Below are positions 36,792-46,322 of a stretch of 64,000 nt of DNA, piece after piece. A model generated the notes under the pieces. It had not been told where the DNA came from. It did no database searches and was given only the letters and a program-made list of their open reading frames with translations. This stretch comes from Staphylococcus chromogenes (GTDB lineage: Bacteria; Bacillota; Bacilli; Staphylococcales; Staphylococcaceae): positions 62,001 to 126,000 of the forward strand of contig NZ_CP118953.1 in assembly GCF_029024625.1 (NCBI RefSeq). Direction: 5' to 3'. Position 1 is the stretch's first letter. Each line of letters starts with the position of its first letter. The translations under genes and the position numbers were made by a program.

Positions 36792-37454
36792 ATGAATTTT
36801 GAAAAATATATTGATCACACATTATTAAAACCTGAATCGACACGCGACCAAATCGATCGCATTATCGAAGAAGCGAAAACGTATCATTTTAAATCCATTT
36901 GTATTAACCCAACACACGTGGCTTATGCCCACGACAAATTAGCGGACTCAGACGTCCTCGTTTGTACCGTGATTGGGTTCCCCCTTGGCGCATCGACGAA
37001 AGAAGTCAAAGCGTTCGAAACGAAAAACGCCATTGAGAATGGGGCTGATGAAATCGATATGGTCATTAACATTGGCGCCTTGAAAGACGGGCGTTACGAC
37101 GACGTTCAAGCCGACATTGCTGCGGTAGTGGAAGCGGCCCAAGGGAAAACAGTCAAAGTGATTATCGAAACAGTCTTATTAACAGACGAAGAAAAAGTGA
37201 AAGCGTGTCAATTAGCCCAAGCGGCGAACGCGACTTTCGTGAAAACCTCCACAGGCTTTGCCGGAGGCGGCGCGACTGTAGAAGACGTCAAATTAATGAA
37301 AGAAACCGTTGGCGACACGATGGAAGTGAAAGCGTCAGGCGGCGTGCGCAATTTAGACGACTTTAAAGCGATGGTCGATGCAGGCGCGACACGTATTGGC
37401 GCGAGTGCCGGTGTTCAAATTATGCAAGGGTTAGAGGCGGATTCAGATTACTAA
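36792..37454 (+). CDS. deoC: Deoxyribose-phosphate aldolase
   Basis: TIM-barrel class I aldolase of 220 residues. It opens with [12 protein letters not shown]. The catalytic lysine is in FVKTSTGF and a second lysine in VKASGGVR. It cleaves 2-deoxyribose-5-phosphate to glyceraldehyde-3-phosphate and acetaldehyde. The coding DNA is visibly richer in GC than the flanking genes, as is deoB. It is the third gene of the deo operon. Confidence 0.95.
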   Translation: MNFEKYIDHTLLKPESTRDQIDRIIEEAKTYHFKSICINPTHVAYAHDKLADSDVLVCTVIGFPLGASTKEVKAFETKNAIENGADEIDMVINIGALKDGRYDDVQADIAAVVEAAQGKTVKVIIETVLLTDEEKVKACQLAQAANATFVKTSTGFAGGGATVEDVKLMKETVGDTMEVKASGGVRNLDDFKAMVDAGATRIGASAGVQIMQGLEADSDY

Positions 37455-37489
37455 TTTTAGCTTGAGACAGAACAAGAGGAGGGGTTACA

Positions 37490-38665
37490 ATGGCAACATT
37501 TAACCGTGTACATTTAATCGTCATGGACTCAGTCGGTATCGGAGAAGCGCCCGATGCTGCTAAATTTGGCGATGAAGGATCTCATACATTACGTCATACG
37601 TTACAAGACTTTGATCAAGCGTTACCGAACTTACAAAAACTAGGCTTAGGCAATATTGATGACTTACCGGTCATCGACCGCGTGGACCATCCACAAGCGT
37701 ACTATCACAAATTGAGTGAGGCCTCTGTCGGTAAAGATACGATGACGGGGCATTGGGAAATAATGGGTCTCAATATTATGCAGCCGTTTAAAGTGTATCC
37801 GAACGGTTTCCCAGAGGAACTCATTCAAGAAATCGAAAAGATGACGGGACGTAAAGTCGTGGCGAACCGTCCAGCGTCAGGCACACAAATCATCGACGAG
37901 TGGGGCGAGCACCAAATGAAAACAGGGGACTTGATTGTTTATACGTCTGCCGACCCTGTGCTTCAAATCGCCGCACACGAAGACATCATTCCGTTAGAAG
38001 AACTCTACGATATTTGTGAAAAAGTGCGTGAACTCACGAAAGATCCAAAATACTTAATCGGACGTATTATCGCACGTCCTTATGTTGGTGAGCCTGGCAA
38101 CTTTACCCGCACAAGCAACCGTCATGACTATGCGTTAAAACCGTTCGGTCAAACAGTCATGAACGCCTTAAAAGACGACGGTTACGATGTCATTGCGATT
38201 GGTAAAATCAACGACATTTATGACGGAGAAGGGGTCACAGAAGCGATTCGTACGAAAAGCAATATGGACGGCATGGATCAGTTGAACCACGTCGTGCAAA
38301 AAGACTTTAACGGGTTAAGCTTCTTAAACTTAGTTGACTTTGACGCCCTTTACGGTCACCGTCGAGACAAACCGGGCTATGCCCAAGCGATTAAAGACTT
38401 TGATGAACGCTTGCCAGAGCTATTAGGAAACTTGCGAGAAGACGATTTACTCATCATTACCGCAGACCACGGCAACGACCCAACGGCAGAAGGTACAGAC
38501 CATACACGCGAATACATTCCAGTGTTATGGTATAGCCCGAAATTCCAAGAGGGCGGCGAACTGAAAGGCGATACGACCTTCAGTTCTATTGGGACAACCA
38601 TCGCAGACAACTTTGGCGTGAAAGCACCAGAATTTGGCCACAGTTATTTAAATGAATTAAAATAA
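37490..38665 (+). CDS. deoB: Phosphopentomutase
   Basis: Alkaline-phosphatase-superfamily enzyme of 391 residues. The metal-binding aspartate is in [13 protein letters not shown], the phospho-acceptor threonine in [10 protein letters not shown], and the C-terminal metal sites in [10 protein letters not shown] and HTREYIP. It converts (deoxy)ribose-1-phosphate from DeoD to the 5-phosphate for DeoC. AGGAGGGG precedes the ATG. It is the last gene of the operon before a terminator. Confidence 0.95.
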   Translation: MATFNRVHLIVMDSVGIGEAPDAAKFGDEGSHTLRHTLQDFDQALPNLQKLGLGNIDDLPVIDRVDHPQAYYHKLSEASVGKDTMTGHWEIMGLNIMQPFKVYPNGFPEELIQEIEKMTGRKVVANRPASGTQIIDEWGEHQMKTGDLIVYTSADPVLQIAAHEDIIPLEELYDICEKVRELTKDPKYLIGRIIARPYVGEPGNFTRTSNRHDYALKPFGQTVMNALKDDGYDVIAIGKINDIYDGEGVTEAIRTKSNMDGMDQLNHVVQKDFNGLSFLNLVDFDALYGHRRDKPGYAQAIKDFDERLPELLGNLREDDLLIITADHGNDPTAEGTDHTREYIPVLWYSPKFQEGGELKGDTTFSSIGTTIADNFGVKAPEFGHSYLNELK

Positions 38666-38675
38666 AACGACGCAT

Positions 38676-38714
38676 ACACGAGGTAAGAAACGTGACTTCT
38701 TACTTCGTGTATTT
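38676..38714 (+). terminator. Terminator of the deo operon
   Basis: ACACGAGGTAAGAA pairs with TTCTTACTTCGTGT (38676-38689 and 38697-38710) with one mismatch, then a T-rich run. Confidence 0.8.
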
Positions 38715-38818
38715 TATATTGTAAAAAACGGGTATAGAGGACTATTCAACTGCGAAGACAAACAGAGAGACAATAAGCCCAAAACAGGATGGAAAAGGGT
38801 GGAATCGAGGTTACGTAT

Positions 38819-39754
38819 GTGAAAAAATTTAAAATTTGGGGCATTTTATTAATTGTAAGTGTATGTTTCATCGTCGGTGGATTCATATTTTTTGAAGAAA
38901 ATGGGAAAAGCTATGAAAAAGCACATGCCCATTACATCAATAGCCCGACACCTACGTTATTTTTACATGGCACAAGTGGTACACTCAATTCCTTTCATTA
39001 CCTCATACAACAAGCTGAAGACCGCGGCGTCACACAAGATGTTCTTATCGCCCATGTTTCAAGCGAAGGCGACGTGACTTTTGAAGGGGACCTATCGAAG
39101 GATGCCGATAATCCTATCGTACAAATCGAACTCGAAGATAATGACAATATGGATTTAAATGCCAACGCCAAATGGATTAAAAATGTGTTAACCGAACTAC
39201 AAGCCCAATATCACATTAAAGATTTTAACTTTGTTGGGCATTCAATGGGAAATACTTCATTCGCACAATATATGATAAATTACGGTAAAGATAAAACATT
39301 ACCCCATTTAAAAAAACAAGTGAGCATTGCAGGAACATATAACGGCGTACTTGGTCAGAACGAAGACGTTAACGAAATCACCGTCGATAAAAACGGAAAA
39401 CCGAGTCGCATGATTCCGCCTTACCAAGGGTTTCGAAAATTAAAAGACGTGTATCAAGGTCAAAACATTGAAGTCTTAAATATTTATGGCGATCTTTTAG
39501 ACGGAACCAATTCTGATAGACTCGTCTCAGAAAGTTCCGCCAAATCATTAAAATATCTCCTCGGTAACAGCCCAAAAAGTTATAAAGAACTCAGATATGA
39601 AGGCGAAAACGCAGAACATAGCGCCCTTCACGATAACCAGGACGTCGCTAATGATATTCTTCCATATTTGTGGGGGAAACAACGAAACACCCATGCTCAA
39701 AATGCACAGAGCGTGGGTGTTTATGATTCTGAAGTTAAAGCCTCAATCACTTGA
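38819..39754 (+). CDS. DUF915 alpha/beta hydrolase (paralogue B) with stop-loss extension
   Basis: Protein of 311 residues clearly paralogous to the product at 26463-27329, with an N-terminal membrane anchor, LFLHGTSG, the nucleophile in GHSMGN and EHSALHDN near the end. GTG 38819 follows GAGG by 8 nt, matching the paralogue. Paralogue A ends LWEK-stop. Here the aligned codons read LWGK-CAA-CGA, and the frame continues 24 more codons through a hairpin terminator and 34 bp into the 3' end of the opposite-strand sirtuin gene. This looks like mutation of the ancestral TAA to CAA. Confidence 0.8.
   Translation: MKKFKIWGILLIVSVCFIVGGFIFFEENGKSYEKAHAHYINSPTPTLFLHGTSGTLNSFHYLIQQAEDRGVTQDVLIAHVSSEGDVTFEGDLSKDADNPIVQIELEDNDNMDLNANAKWIKNVLTELQAQYHIKDFNFVGHSMGNTSFAQYMINYGKDKTLPHLKKQVSIAGTYNGVLGQNEDVNEITVDKNGKPSRMIPPYQGFRKLKDVYQGQNIEVLNIYGDLLDGTNSDRLVSESSAKSLKYLLGNSPKSYKELRYEGENAEHSALHDNQDVANDILPYLWGKQRNTHAQNAQSVGVYDSEVKASIT
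39687..39720. terminator. Bidirectional terminator now inside the DUF915 reading frame
   Basis: ACACCCATGCTC (39687-39698) pairs with GAGCGTGGGTGT (39709-39720), one wobble pair. It abuts the sirtuin stop codon and is translated as the tail of DUF915 paralogue B. T runs on either side are weak. Confidence 0.65.
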
Positions 39755-40455
39755 ACCATATCTTCATGAATGACCAAATCAGATTGTTGGTCGTAAGGCG
39801 TCGCATCTCGATTAATAATGACTAAGCGACCGTGATTAAAATTGCCTACAAGTCCTGCAGCGGGTTGGACAACAAGTGAAGACCCTAACACGATGAGCGT
39901 ATCAGCTTCATTAATTAACTGCATCGCATAAATGAGCGTGCCTTGGTCTAACATTTCACCGTATAACACGATATCAGGTCGAATGACGCCGCCACACTGT
40001 TCACAGCGATGTAACTGATGTTCTAAAACATAGGATTTAGTATATTGTGTCTCGCATTCTGTACAATAAAAACGATTTAACGTTCCATGTAACTCCGCCA
40101 CATGTTGACTCCCCGCATCCGAATGAAGCCCGTCTATATTTTGAGTAATTACCCCTAAAGCACGCCCTTCAGCCTCAAGTTGCGCGATCCATTGGTGCAC
40201 CGCATTCGGCGCTTTATCCGCAAACAATAAATATTGATAACAAAAGTCGATAAACCCTTGAGGATCCTCATGTAAATAATCCGCACTTAACATGTATTCA
40301 GGCGCATACCCTTGATTGGCAATCTTGTCATTTAAGCCACCTACTGAGCGAAAATCCGGAATACCACTCGCCACAGAAATACCTGCTCCTGTAAAAAAGA
40401 CAATTTTGTTAGATTGGTTAATAATATCTTTCAACTGTTCAATTTGATCAGTCAT
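39721..40455 (-). CDS. NAD-dependent protein deacylase, SIR2 family
   Basis: Sirtuin of 244 residues with NAD-binding GAGISVASGIPDFRS, the QNIDGLH core, catalytic His in ELHGT, and four zinc cysteines (CTEC...CEQCG). It removes acyl groups from lysines using NAD. ATG 40455 lies well spaced from GAGGTGG; the upstream GTG overlaps that site. It is standalone, not next to a macrodomain or lipoate gene, so it is the CobB-like type rather than SirTM. Its 3' end overlaps the extended DUF915 frame. Confidence 0.9.
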   Translation of the reverse strand: MTDQIEQLKDIINQSNKIVFFTGAGISVASGIPDFRSVGGLNDKIANQGYAPEYMLSADYLHEDPQGFIDFCYQYLLFADKAPNAVHQWIAQLEAEGRALGVITQNIDGLHSDAGSQHVAELHGTLNRFYCTECETQYTKSYVLEHQLHRCEQCGGVIRPDIVLYGEMLDQGTLIYAMQLINEADTLIVLGSSLVVQPAAGLVGNFNHGRLVIINRDATPYDQQSDLVIHEDMVQVIEALTSES

Positions 40456-40623
40456 TATTCTTACCACCTCAAAAAGTTTGTTTTAATACTCCTATTGTAA
40501 AAGTCAAAAGAAAGAGAGGCAAATGAGAAAGGGATTGATTTGAGAAGAAATCGAAAACTGCATTTATAAATATAGGTTTTTCAGTATAATATAAAAGTAT
40601 TAGTATTAAGTGGAGGTTTTTTC

Positions 40624-42288
40624 ATGGGTGAGATGTTAAATAAATCATGGGTACCGTTTTATGAGTCATTTGCAAAAGAATTATTAAAATTTAAAGATAA
40701 CCGCGATGGTTTGATTGATTTGGTAAAAAAAGTTTATCAAGAAATAAATCTTAAAATGCCAACTTTAGATAAAAATAATAATGTGACAGATATTGACCCT
40801 TTCACAATTTATGGGTTATTCAATAAATCCTCTCAAAAAGAAGAGAATAGAATTAAAATAATCAAAGCGTTCGCAAAGATACTAAATATAGATGTCACAA
40901 TGCCTCAATCATTCGATAGTGTCCCCCGCCTCAATAATGTGAACGCATTATTTTATAATTTTGAGGGTGATCGTGGTGAAAATGATATTGACGAACTGTG
41001 GTCATTTTTTGAGACAGTACTTCAATTTATTGAAAATAAGAATGACTATACTAGGGAGAATTTTAAAAAATATTTCGATATGGTGATGAAGAAAAAAGGG
41101 ATTCACAACAGTAAGCTTACAAGTGCACTTTACTGGATATCGCCTAAAAACTTTGTGAGTATTGATAACCTAAATGTAAATTTCATTTTAGAATCAGAAT
41201 ATATTCCAGATGAAATTAAAGGAATATTTAAAAAAAGAAGTGTTAAAATCAGTGGTGAATCTTATTTGTATGTTGTGAACCAATTGCAAAAATATTTACA
41301 ACATACCTCTGACATGCACGATTTTATAGATTTTAGTTACAAAGCATGGGAATATTCAAAACATAAGGTAGAGTCAAATGTAACGGAGGAACGAGGAGAA
41401 ACTATTTATAGTGTTGACTCGAAAACTACTTGTCAATCATATACTAAAGAAGATTTTCTAAAAGAAGTATTTATAAATGAAACGGATTACCAGCGTTTGG
41501 TACAGCTTATTACAATAAAAAAGAATGTTATTTTACAAGGACCTCCAGGCGTCGGAAAGACATATGCTGCTAAACGTTTAGCCTTTTCAATGATGGGTGA
41601 ATTGGATGAAAACCGTGTGAAAATGATTCAATTCCATCAAAGTTATTCATACGAGGATTTTATTATGGGTTATCGTCCAACGGCTAACGGGTTTGAATTA
41701 AGAGAAGGATCTTTTTACAAATTTTGTAAACAAGCTGAAGCAGACAGTGAGCATGATTATTTCTTTATTATTGACGAAATAAATCGTGGGAATTTAAGTA
41801 AAATTTTCGGTGAATTATTTATGTTAATCGAAAATGATAAACGTGGCACTCAACTCGAATTATTATACTCAGACAAACTTTTTTCTGTACCTAAAAATGT
41901 TTATATTATCGGTATGATGAATACAGCGGATAGAAGTTTAGCAATATTAGACTATGCACTACGACGTCGTTTTGCATTTTTTGAGATGACTCCTTCTTTT
42001 GAGATGGAAGGTTTCAAAAGATATCAATCTGAATTCTCTAGTTCGAAATTTGATGCATTAATTGAATGTATCCGTATGTTAAACAAAGAAATTACTAATG
42101 ATGAATCTTTAGGCGCGGGATTTAATATTGGACATAGCTATTTTTGTAATTTAAGTCATGTAAATGAAACTATTTTATCAAATATTATTGAATATGAAAT
42201 CATTCCTTTATTGAACGAATACTGGTTTGATGAACCGGAAAATGTTCATTTCTGGAGTCAAAAATTAAGGGATACGCTTCATGATTAA
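40624..42288 (+). CDS. mcrB: McrB-type AAA+ GTPase of a modification-dependent restriction system
   Basis: Protein of 554 residues. The N-terminal half (1-265) is the DNA-recognition region. It lacks a recognisable standard McrB N-domain but has LYWISPKNFVSID typical of McrB relatives. The AAA+ domain has Walker A GPPGVGKT at 306-313, Walker B FFIIDEINRGN at 380-390, the McrB-specific MNTADRS at 432-438 and an arginine-rich ALRRRF sensor. It translocates DNA and activates McrC to cut foreign methylated DNA. The DNA is more AT-rich than its neighbours, fitting horizontal acquisition. It overlaps mcrC by 8 bp. Confidence 0.88.
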   Translation: MGEMLNKSWVPFYESFAKELLKFKDNRDGLIDLVKKVYQEINLKMPTLDKNNNVTDIDPFTIYGLFNKSSQKEENRIKIIKAFAKILNIDVTMPQSFDSVPRLNNVNALFYNFEGDRGENDIDELWSFFETVLQFIENKNDYTRENFKKYFDMVMKKKGIHNSKLTSALYWISPKNFVSIDNLNVNFILESEYIPDEIKGIFKKRSVKISGESYLYVVNQLQKYLQHTSDMHDFIDFSYKAWEYSKHKVESNVTEERGETIYSVDSKTTCQSYTKEDFLKEVFINETDYQRLVQLITIKKNVILQGPPGVGKTYAAKRLAFSMMGELDENRVKMIQFHQSYSYEDFIMGYRPTANGFELREGSFYKFCKQAEADSEHDYFFIIDEINRGNLSKIFGELFMLIENDKRGTQLELLYSDKLFSVPKNVYIIGMMNTADRSLAILDYALRRRFAFFEMTPSFEMEGFKRYQSEFSSSKFDALIECIRMLNKEITNDESLGAGFNIGHSYFCNLSHVNETILSNIIEYEIIPLLNEYWFDEPENVHFWSQKLRDTLHD

Positions 42289-43318
42289 AATAAAAAACTT
42301 TTATTATATGTTATCTTATGCGTTTACTGTATTGAATCAAAAGGGGTATCGTCAAATATCAAAAGAGAACTTTAATCATATAGGAGACTTATATGCATCT
42401 ATATTAATTAAGGGAGTTTCTAATCAATTAAAACGTGGATTACATCAAGAATTTAAAGAACGTAATGAAACGATTTCTATTCTCAGAGGTAAAGTTAATA
42501 TCTCTGATTCAATTAGGAGTTTGAGCTTTTTAGATAAAAAGTTGAACTGTACTTACGATGCGTTAACCGAAAACATATATTTTAATGAAATTCTTAAAAC
42601 AACATTATTAGTATTGGTAAAGCTAGACATTACTAAAGAAAGACAAAAAAAGATTAAAAAATTACTTATACATTTTAATCAAGTGGATTGTTTGAACCCC
42701 CAGAATATAAATTGGAACTTTCGTTATTCAAGGAGTAATCAAACATATCAAATGTTAATGGGTATTTGTGAATTAATTATAAAAAGTTCGTTACATTCCT
42801 TTAAAGATAAACAACAAAAAATTATGGATTTCGAAGATGAACAACAGATGGCGAAACTTTATGAAAAGTTTATATTGGAATATTATAAGAAAACATTTCC
42901 TCAAATTAAAGTGAACTCATCACATATTCCTTGGTATACAGATGATGGAATGACATCAATGCTACCTACGATGAAAAGTGACATTATGCTCTCATACAAG
43001 GATAAGTATTTAATCATAGATGCTAAATATTATACTAAAACGATACAAAATTATTACGACACTCCTAAAGTTCATTCGGCAAATATGTACCAAATATTTA
43101 CGTGTGTTAAAAATTATCAAATGAGTGTAGCAAATCCATCCTCTCAAGTAACAGGTATGTTGTTATATGCAAAAACGGATGAAAAGATATTACCTAATGC
43201 TACTTTTCTCTTAGGAGGTAATGCAATAAGTGTGAAAACGCTCGATTTAAACTGTGAATTTGAAGATATAGAAAAGGAATTAAAGAAACACGTTTTTGAG
43301 TACTTTGATATAGAATAA
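42281..43318 (+). CDS. mcrC: McrC nuclease subunit
   Basis: Protein of 345 residues, short-type McrC. The PD-(D/E)xK nuclease core is at the C-terminal half: Asp234 in TMKSDIML and Asp247-x-Lys249 in LIIDAKYY. The N-terminal part contacts McrB. The 8-bp overlap with mcrB implies coupled translation. Together they form a type IV restriction system inserted between the sirtuin and DUF805 genes. Confidence 0.88.
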   Translation: MIKIKNFYYMLSYAFTVLNQKGYRQISKENFNHIGDLYASILIKGVSNQLKRGLHQEFKERNETISILRGKVNISDSIRSLSFLDKKLNCTYDALTENIYFNEILKTTLLVLVKLDITKERQKKIKKLLIHFNQVDCLNPQNINWNFRYSRSNQTYQMLMGICELIIKSSLHSFKDKQQKIMDFEDEQQMAKLYEKFILEYYKKTFPQIKVNSSHIPWYTDDGMTSMLPTMKSDIMLSYKDKYLIIDAKYYTKTIQNYYDTPKVHSANMYQIFTCVKNYQMSVANPSSQVTGMLLYAKTDEKILPNATFLLGGNAISVKTLDLNCEFEDIEKELKKHVFEYFDIE

Positions 43319-43387
43319 TTTAATCGCAAATAACAATGCTAAATATGCTACTATATATTAAAGATATACTGACAGAGGGGTGCAACC

Positions 43388-43885
43388 ATGAATTCATCAC
43401 AATCGATTTTATCTTGCTACAAACTTTACTGGACACGTGCGTTTGATGTCAAAGGGCGCGCTACGCGTAAAGAGTTTTGGCATCCATTTTGGATTAACAT
43501 TATCCTTCACGCAATCGTGATACTACTCACGACAGAAGTCGGGGGCGATATTCTTTCCTTGATTCTCGTTATTCCGACGTTTTCTGTGATGGCGCGTCGT
43601 TTGCACGATATTAATCATTCGATGTATTTATCTATCGTGCTTAACGGAGCGTCAGTCCTTTATTTAATTGGGACGTATGCGTTACGTCCGTTCAATGAAC
43701 TAGATAATCCTGAGTCGACGTTCTTAATGACTTTATTTATTATTTTCTTTATCGTGACGTTTATTTTGCTGATTATGGGCGTTTATTCCCTCGTGTTGAT
43801 GTGCCTCAAAGGTGATTTGAAGCCGAATCGCTATGGTGCAGGTGGGACAAATGCCTTGCATGAATCGGTAAGTATACCAGAATAA
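43388..43885 (+). CDS. DUF805 membrane protein (copy 1)
   Basis: Protein of 165 residues with the DUF805 N-terminal motif (YKLYWTRAFDVKGRATRKEFWHPFW), RRLHDINHS after the second helix, about four membrane helices, and a C-terminal GDLKPNRYGAGGT motif. The function is unknown. It is a tandem paralogue of the next gene, each with its own ribosome site and terminator. Confidence 0.88.
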   Translation: MNSSQSILSCYKLYWTRAFDVKGRATRKEFWHPFWINIILHAIVILLTTEVGGDILSLILVIPTFSVMARRLHDINHSMYLSIVLNGASVLYLIGTYALRPFNELDNPESTFLMTLFIIFFIVTFILLIMGVYSLVLMCLKGDLKPNRYGAGGTNALHESVSIPE

Positions 43886-43900
43886 CCGTTGAAAAAAGTT

Positions 43901-43931
43901 GCCCAATGGCCAGGTCGCCGTTGGGCTTTTT
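43901..43931 (+). terminator. Terminator after DUF805 copy 1
   Basis: GCCCAATGGC pairs with GCCGTTGGGC (43901-43910 and 43917-43926), then TTTTT. Confidence 0.85.
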
Positions 43932-44071
43932 GAGGTCCTTTTAAAAGCAGTGTCAGCGAGGACTTAATGTTTTTTAATTTTAATTAATCCTCGTTTAATG
44001 GGCGCGAGTGTTGGAACATGCTAATCTGTATTTAACAATAATATGAAAAATAAATAGTTAGGAGTGCAACT

Positions 44072-44572
44072 ATGAATCAACCCCAAAGTATTTTAACGTG
44101 TTATCAATTGTTTTGGACACGCCTTTTCGATTTTAAAGGCCGATCGACAAGAAAAGAATTTTGGCATCCGCTTTGGATGAATGCGGTCATCATGGTGTTA
44201 TTATCTTTCATCATTTCTGAACGTGCGAGTTATATTTTCAGTTTTTTAATCTTTATTCCGAATTTAACGGTGATGACGAGACGTTTACATGATGTCAATC
44301 GTTCGATGTTTCTTGCGATTGTGTTTAACTTGAGCAGTTATATTACGCTCGTATTATTTTTCCTACTGCTATTAGTGCCTACAGGTGTCGTGACGCACCC
44401 ATTCGGTGAAAGTCTGTTAGTGATTACCGTATTTACTGGGGGGATTGCGCTTGTCTTCTTATTATTTTATACGTTATTTGCGATGATCATGAAAGGCAAC
44501 AGCGAACCAAACCATTATGGCGATGGAGGCACAGCCGCATTAACACAAACTTCAAAAACAATAGAGACCTAA
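44072..44572 (+). CDS. DUF805 membrane protein (copy 2)
   Basis: Protein of 166 residues with the same layout as copy 1: YQLFWTRLFDFKGRSTRKEFWHPLW, RRLHDVNRS, four helices, and NSEPNHYGDGGT. Tandem duplication is clear from the shared motifs. The membrane loops have diverged, suggesting an old duplication. The function is unknown. Confidence 0.88.
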   Translation: MNQPQSILTCYQLFWTRLFDFKGRSTRKEFWHPLWMNAVIMVLLSFIISERASYIFSFLIFIPNLTVMTRRLHDVNRSMFLAIVFNLSSYITLVLFFLLLLVPTGVVTHPFGESLLVITVFTGGIALVFLLFYTLFAMIMKGNSEPNHYGDGGTAALTQTSKTIET

Positions 44573-44580
44573 CCCTTACT

Positions 44581-44616
44581 GCCTAAGTGTTTGAAAGACG
44601 AGACACTTAGGCTTTT
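44581..44616 (+). terminator. Terminator after DUF805 copy 2
   Basis: GCCTAAGTGT pairs perfectly with ACACTTAGGC (44581-44590 and 44603-44612), then TTTT. Confidence 0.85.
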
Positions 44617-44781
44617 ATGCATTTATAGCGATTATTCTATTATTGATAGGGTAAGAGTAAGATAATCTATGTATTGACTTTAGACCCAAATGAGTAAGAC
44701 GCACGTCTGCTCATTTTTTCTGAATCAAGGCGAACATACTCTATTACCCAGGAAATATAAGTCAGCTAGGAGGTTCAGCGG

Positions 44782-46164
44782 ATGAATTTAGGTGTGATTT
44801 TAAATCGTGTTTTTCGTATTCAGTCGAATCCATTGCTTCAATATGTTGAAGACCATTTGGAGGCGATTCAACAGCTTTATGTGATTGTGCCCATCGAGGA
44901 AATGTTTGATGCGTCTGAGGTTAAACAGAAAGATTATCAAGACGTCGTCAGGGGTTTTATAGCACAACTTCATGCTTACGGTATCACGCCGTATATCGTT
45001 AACTATGAAGACTTAGGAGCACTCGCAGAGGAATTGGCTTTAAGCCATGTGCTTATGGCGAGTGATACGATGAGTTATCACCATGCGAACTATGACTTTC
45101 CACATGTGAAGCGGGCCTTTCAAAAGCATAAGATCCAAACCATCGGTGTGCGGGCCAACCATTATTTCAATCCGAAAAGTACTTTGAATCGACAAGGCGA
45201 GCCATACAAAGTTTTTACAAGTTTTTATAAAGCAAACCGTCCGCATATTCATGACAGACGTGTGACGCGTTATGATATAGAAAGCATTCGAAAAGTTGCA
45301 GCGACGGGAGAGAATAGAACAGACTTTTCATTTAACAATGCACAAGATATGGAAGCAGCTGCACGCAAGCATTGGGGGTCCTTTTTACAAGAAGATATGA
45401 CACAGTATCAAACCTTAACAGATGACATTACAATCGCTTATGTGAGTGGAATGAGTCGTTATTTGGCCTATGGTTTGATGGACATACATGAAGTGTTGCG
45501 TGATGTGCTAGAAGGGATTGAAATGGAACCCACACCGTATGAAGCGTATTTACGTGAGCTGATGTTTAGAGAATTTTATTATGTCTTGATGGTGGCCTAT
45601 CCTGAAACAGCGACACAATCCTTTATAGAAAAATACCGTGAGTTACCTTGGTCGCATCATCAAGCATCATTTGAAGCGTGGAAGCAAGGAGAAACGGGGT
45701 ACCCCATCATTGATGCCGCAATGAAACGACTGCAACGGACAGGCCAGATGCACAATCGGTTACGCATGGTGGTTGCACAATTTTTGACGAAGCATCTCTT
45801 TATCGACTGGACTTGGGGAGAAATGTATTTTAAAGAACAACTGGTAGATTACGATAATGCCTCTAACGTTCATGGTTGGCAATGGTCGGCCTCTACAGGA
45901 ACGGATGCGGTCCCGTATTTTCGAATGTTCAATCCGATACGTCAAAGTGAACGGTTTGATGCAAAAGGGGAGCTCATTAAATCAGAGCTACCGTTATTTG
46001 AAAATGTACCCGTAAAATATCTTCATGATCCGACTAAAAACCGTCAAGTGCTTCAAGAGCATTACAATATTGTGATAGGACGAGACTATCCGGAAACGAT
46101 TGTAGATCATAAGGCGAGTCGTGCGTATGTGATGGCCGTTTTTAAAGGAGAACACGACATTTAA
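44782..46164 (+). CDS. phrB: Deoxyribodipyrimidine photolyase
   Basis: Flavoprotein of 460 residues in the cryptochrome/photolyase family. The N-terminal antenna domain is at about 1-130. The FAD-binding C-terminal domain has TGYPIIDAAMKRLQRTGQMHNRLRM, DWTWGEMYF and NVHGWQWSASTGTDAVPYFRMFNP, the standard photolyase signatures. It repairs UV-induced cyclobutane dimers using light. AGGAGG precedes the ATG. It is monocistronic. Confidence 0.92.
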   Translation: MNLGVILNRVFRIQSNPLLQYVEDHLEAIQQLYVIVPIEEMFDASEVKQKDYQDVVRGFIAQLHAYGITPYIVNYEDLGALAEELALSHVLMASDTMSYHHANYDFPHVKRAFQKHKIQTIGVRANHYFNPKSTLNRQGEPYKVFTSFYKANRPHIHDRRVTRYDIESIRKVAATGENRTDFSFNNAQDMEAAARKHWGSFLQEDMTQYQTLTDDITIAYVSGMSRYLAYGLMDIHEVLRDVLEGIEMEPTPYEAYLRELMFREFYYVLMVAYPETATQSFIEKYRELPWSHHQASFEAWKQGETGYPIIDAAMKRLQRTGQMHNRLRMVVAQFLTKHLFIDWTWGEMYFKEQLVDYDNASNVHGWQWSASTGTDAVPYFRMFNPIRQSERFDAKGELIKSELPLFENVPVKYLHDPTKNRQVLQEHYNIVIGRDYPETIVDHKASRAYVMAVFKGEHDI

Positions 46165-46201
46165 TACTTAAGCGTCAACTTTAAACACATATGAGGGGGT
46201 A

Positions 46202-46228
46202 CAAAAGCATGGGGTGACCCATGCTTTT
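46202..46228. terminator. Bidirectional terminator after the photolyase
   Basis: AAAAGCATGGG pairs perfectly with CCCATGCTTTT around a short loop, giving T runs in both directions. It serves the convergent photolyase and methyltransferase genes. Confidence 0.85.
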
Positions 46229-46322
46229 AAACATTGCTTTATTTTAATTGAGGAGACATAAATCGCTTTCCCTCAGACATCATGAACCACGGACTGAGGA
46301 GATTTTCTAGGGTCTTTATTTA

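Noticed and set aside
40624..43318. Novel anti-phage system
   Set aside because: Walker motifs, the McrB-specific MNTADRS and the McrC PD-(D/E)xK core identify a known type IV McrBC pair; only the N-terminal reader is unusual.
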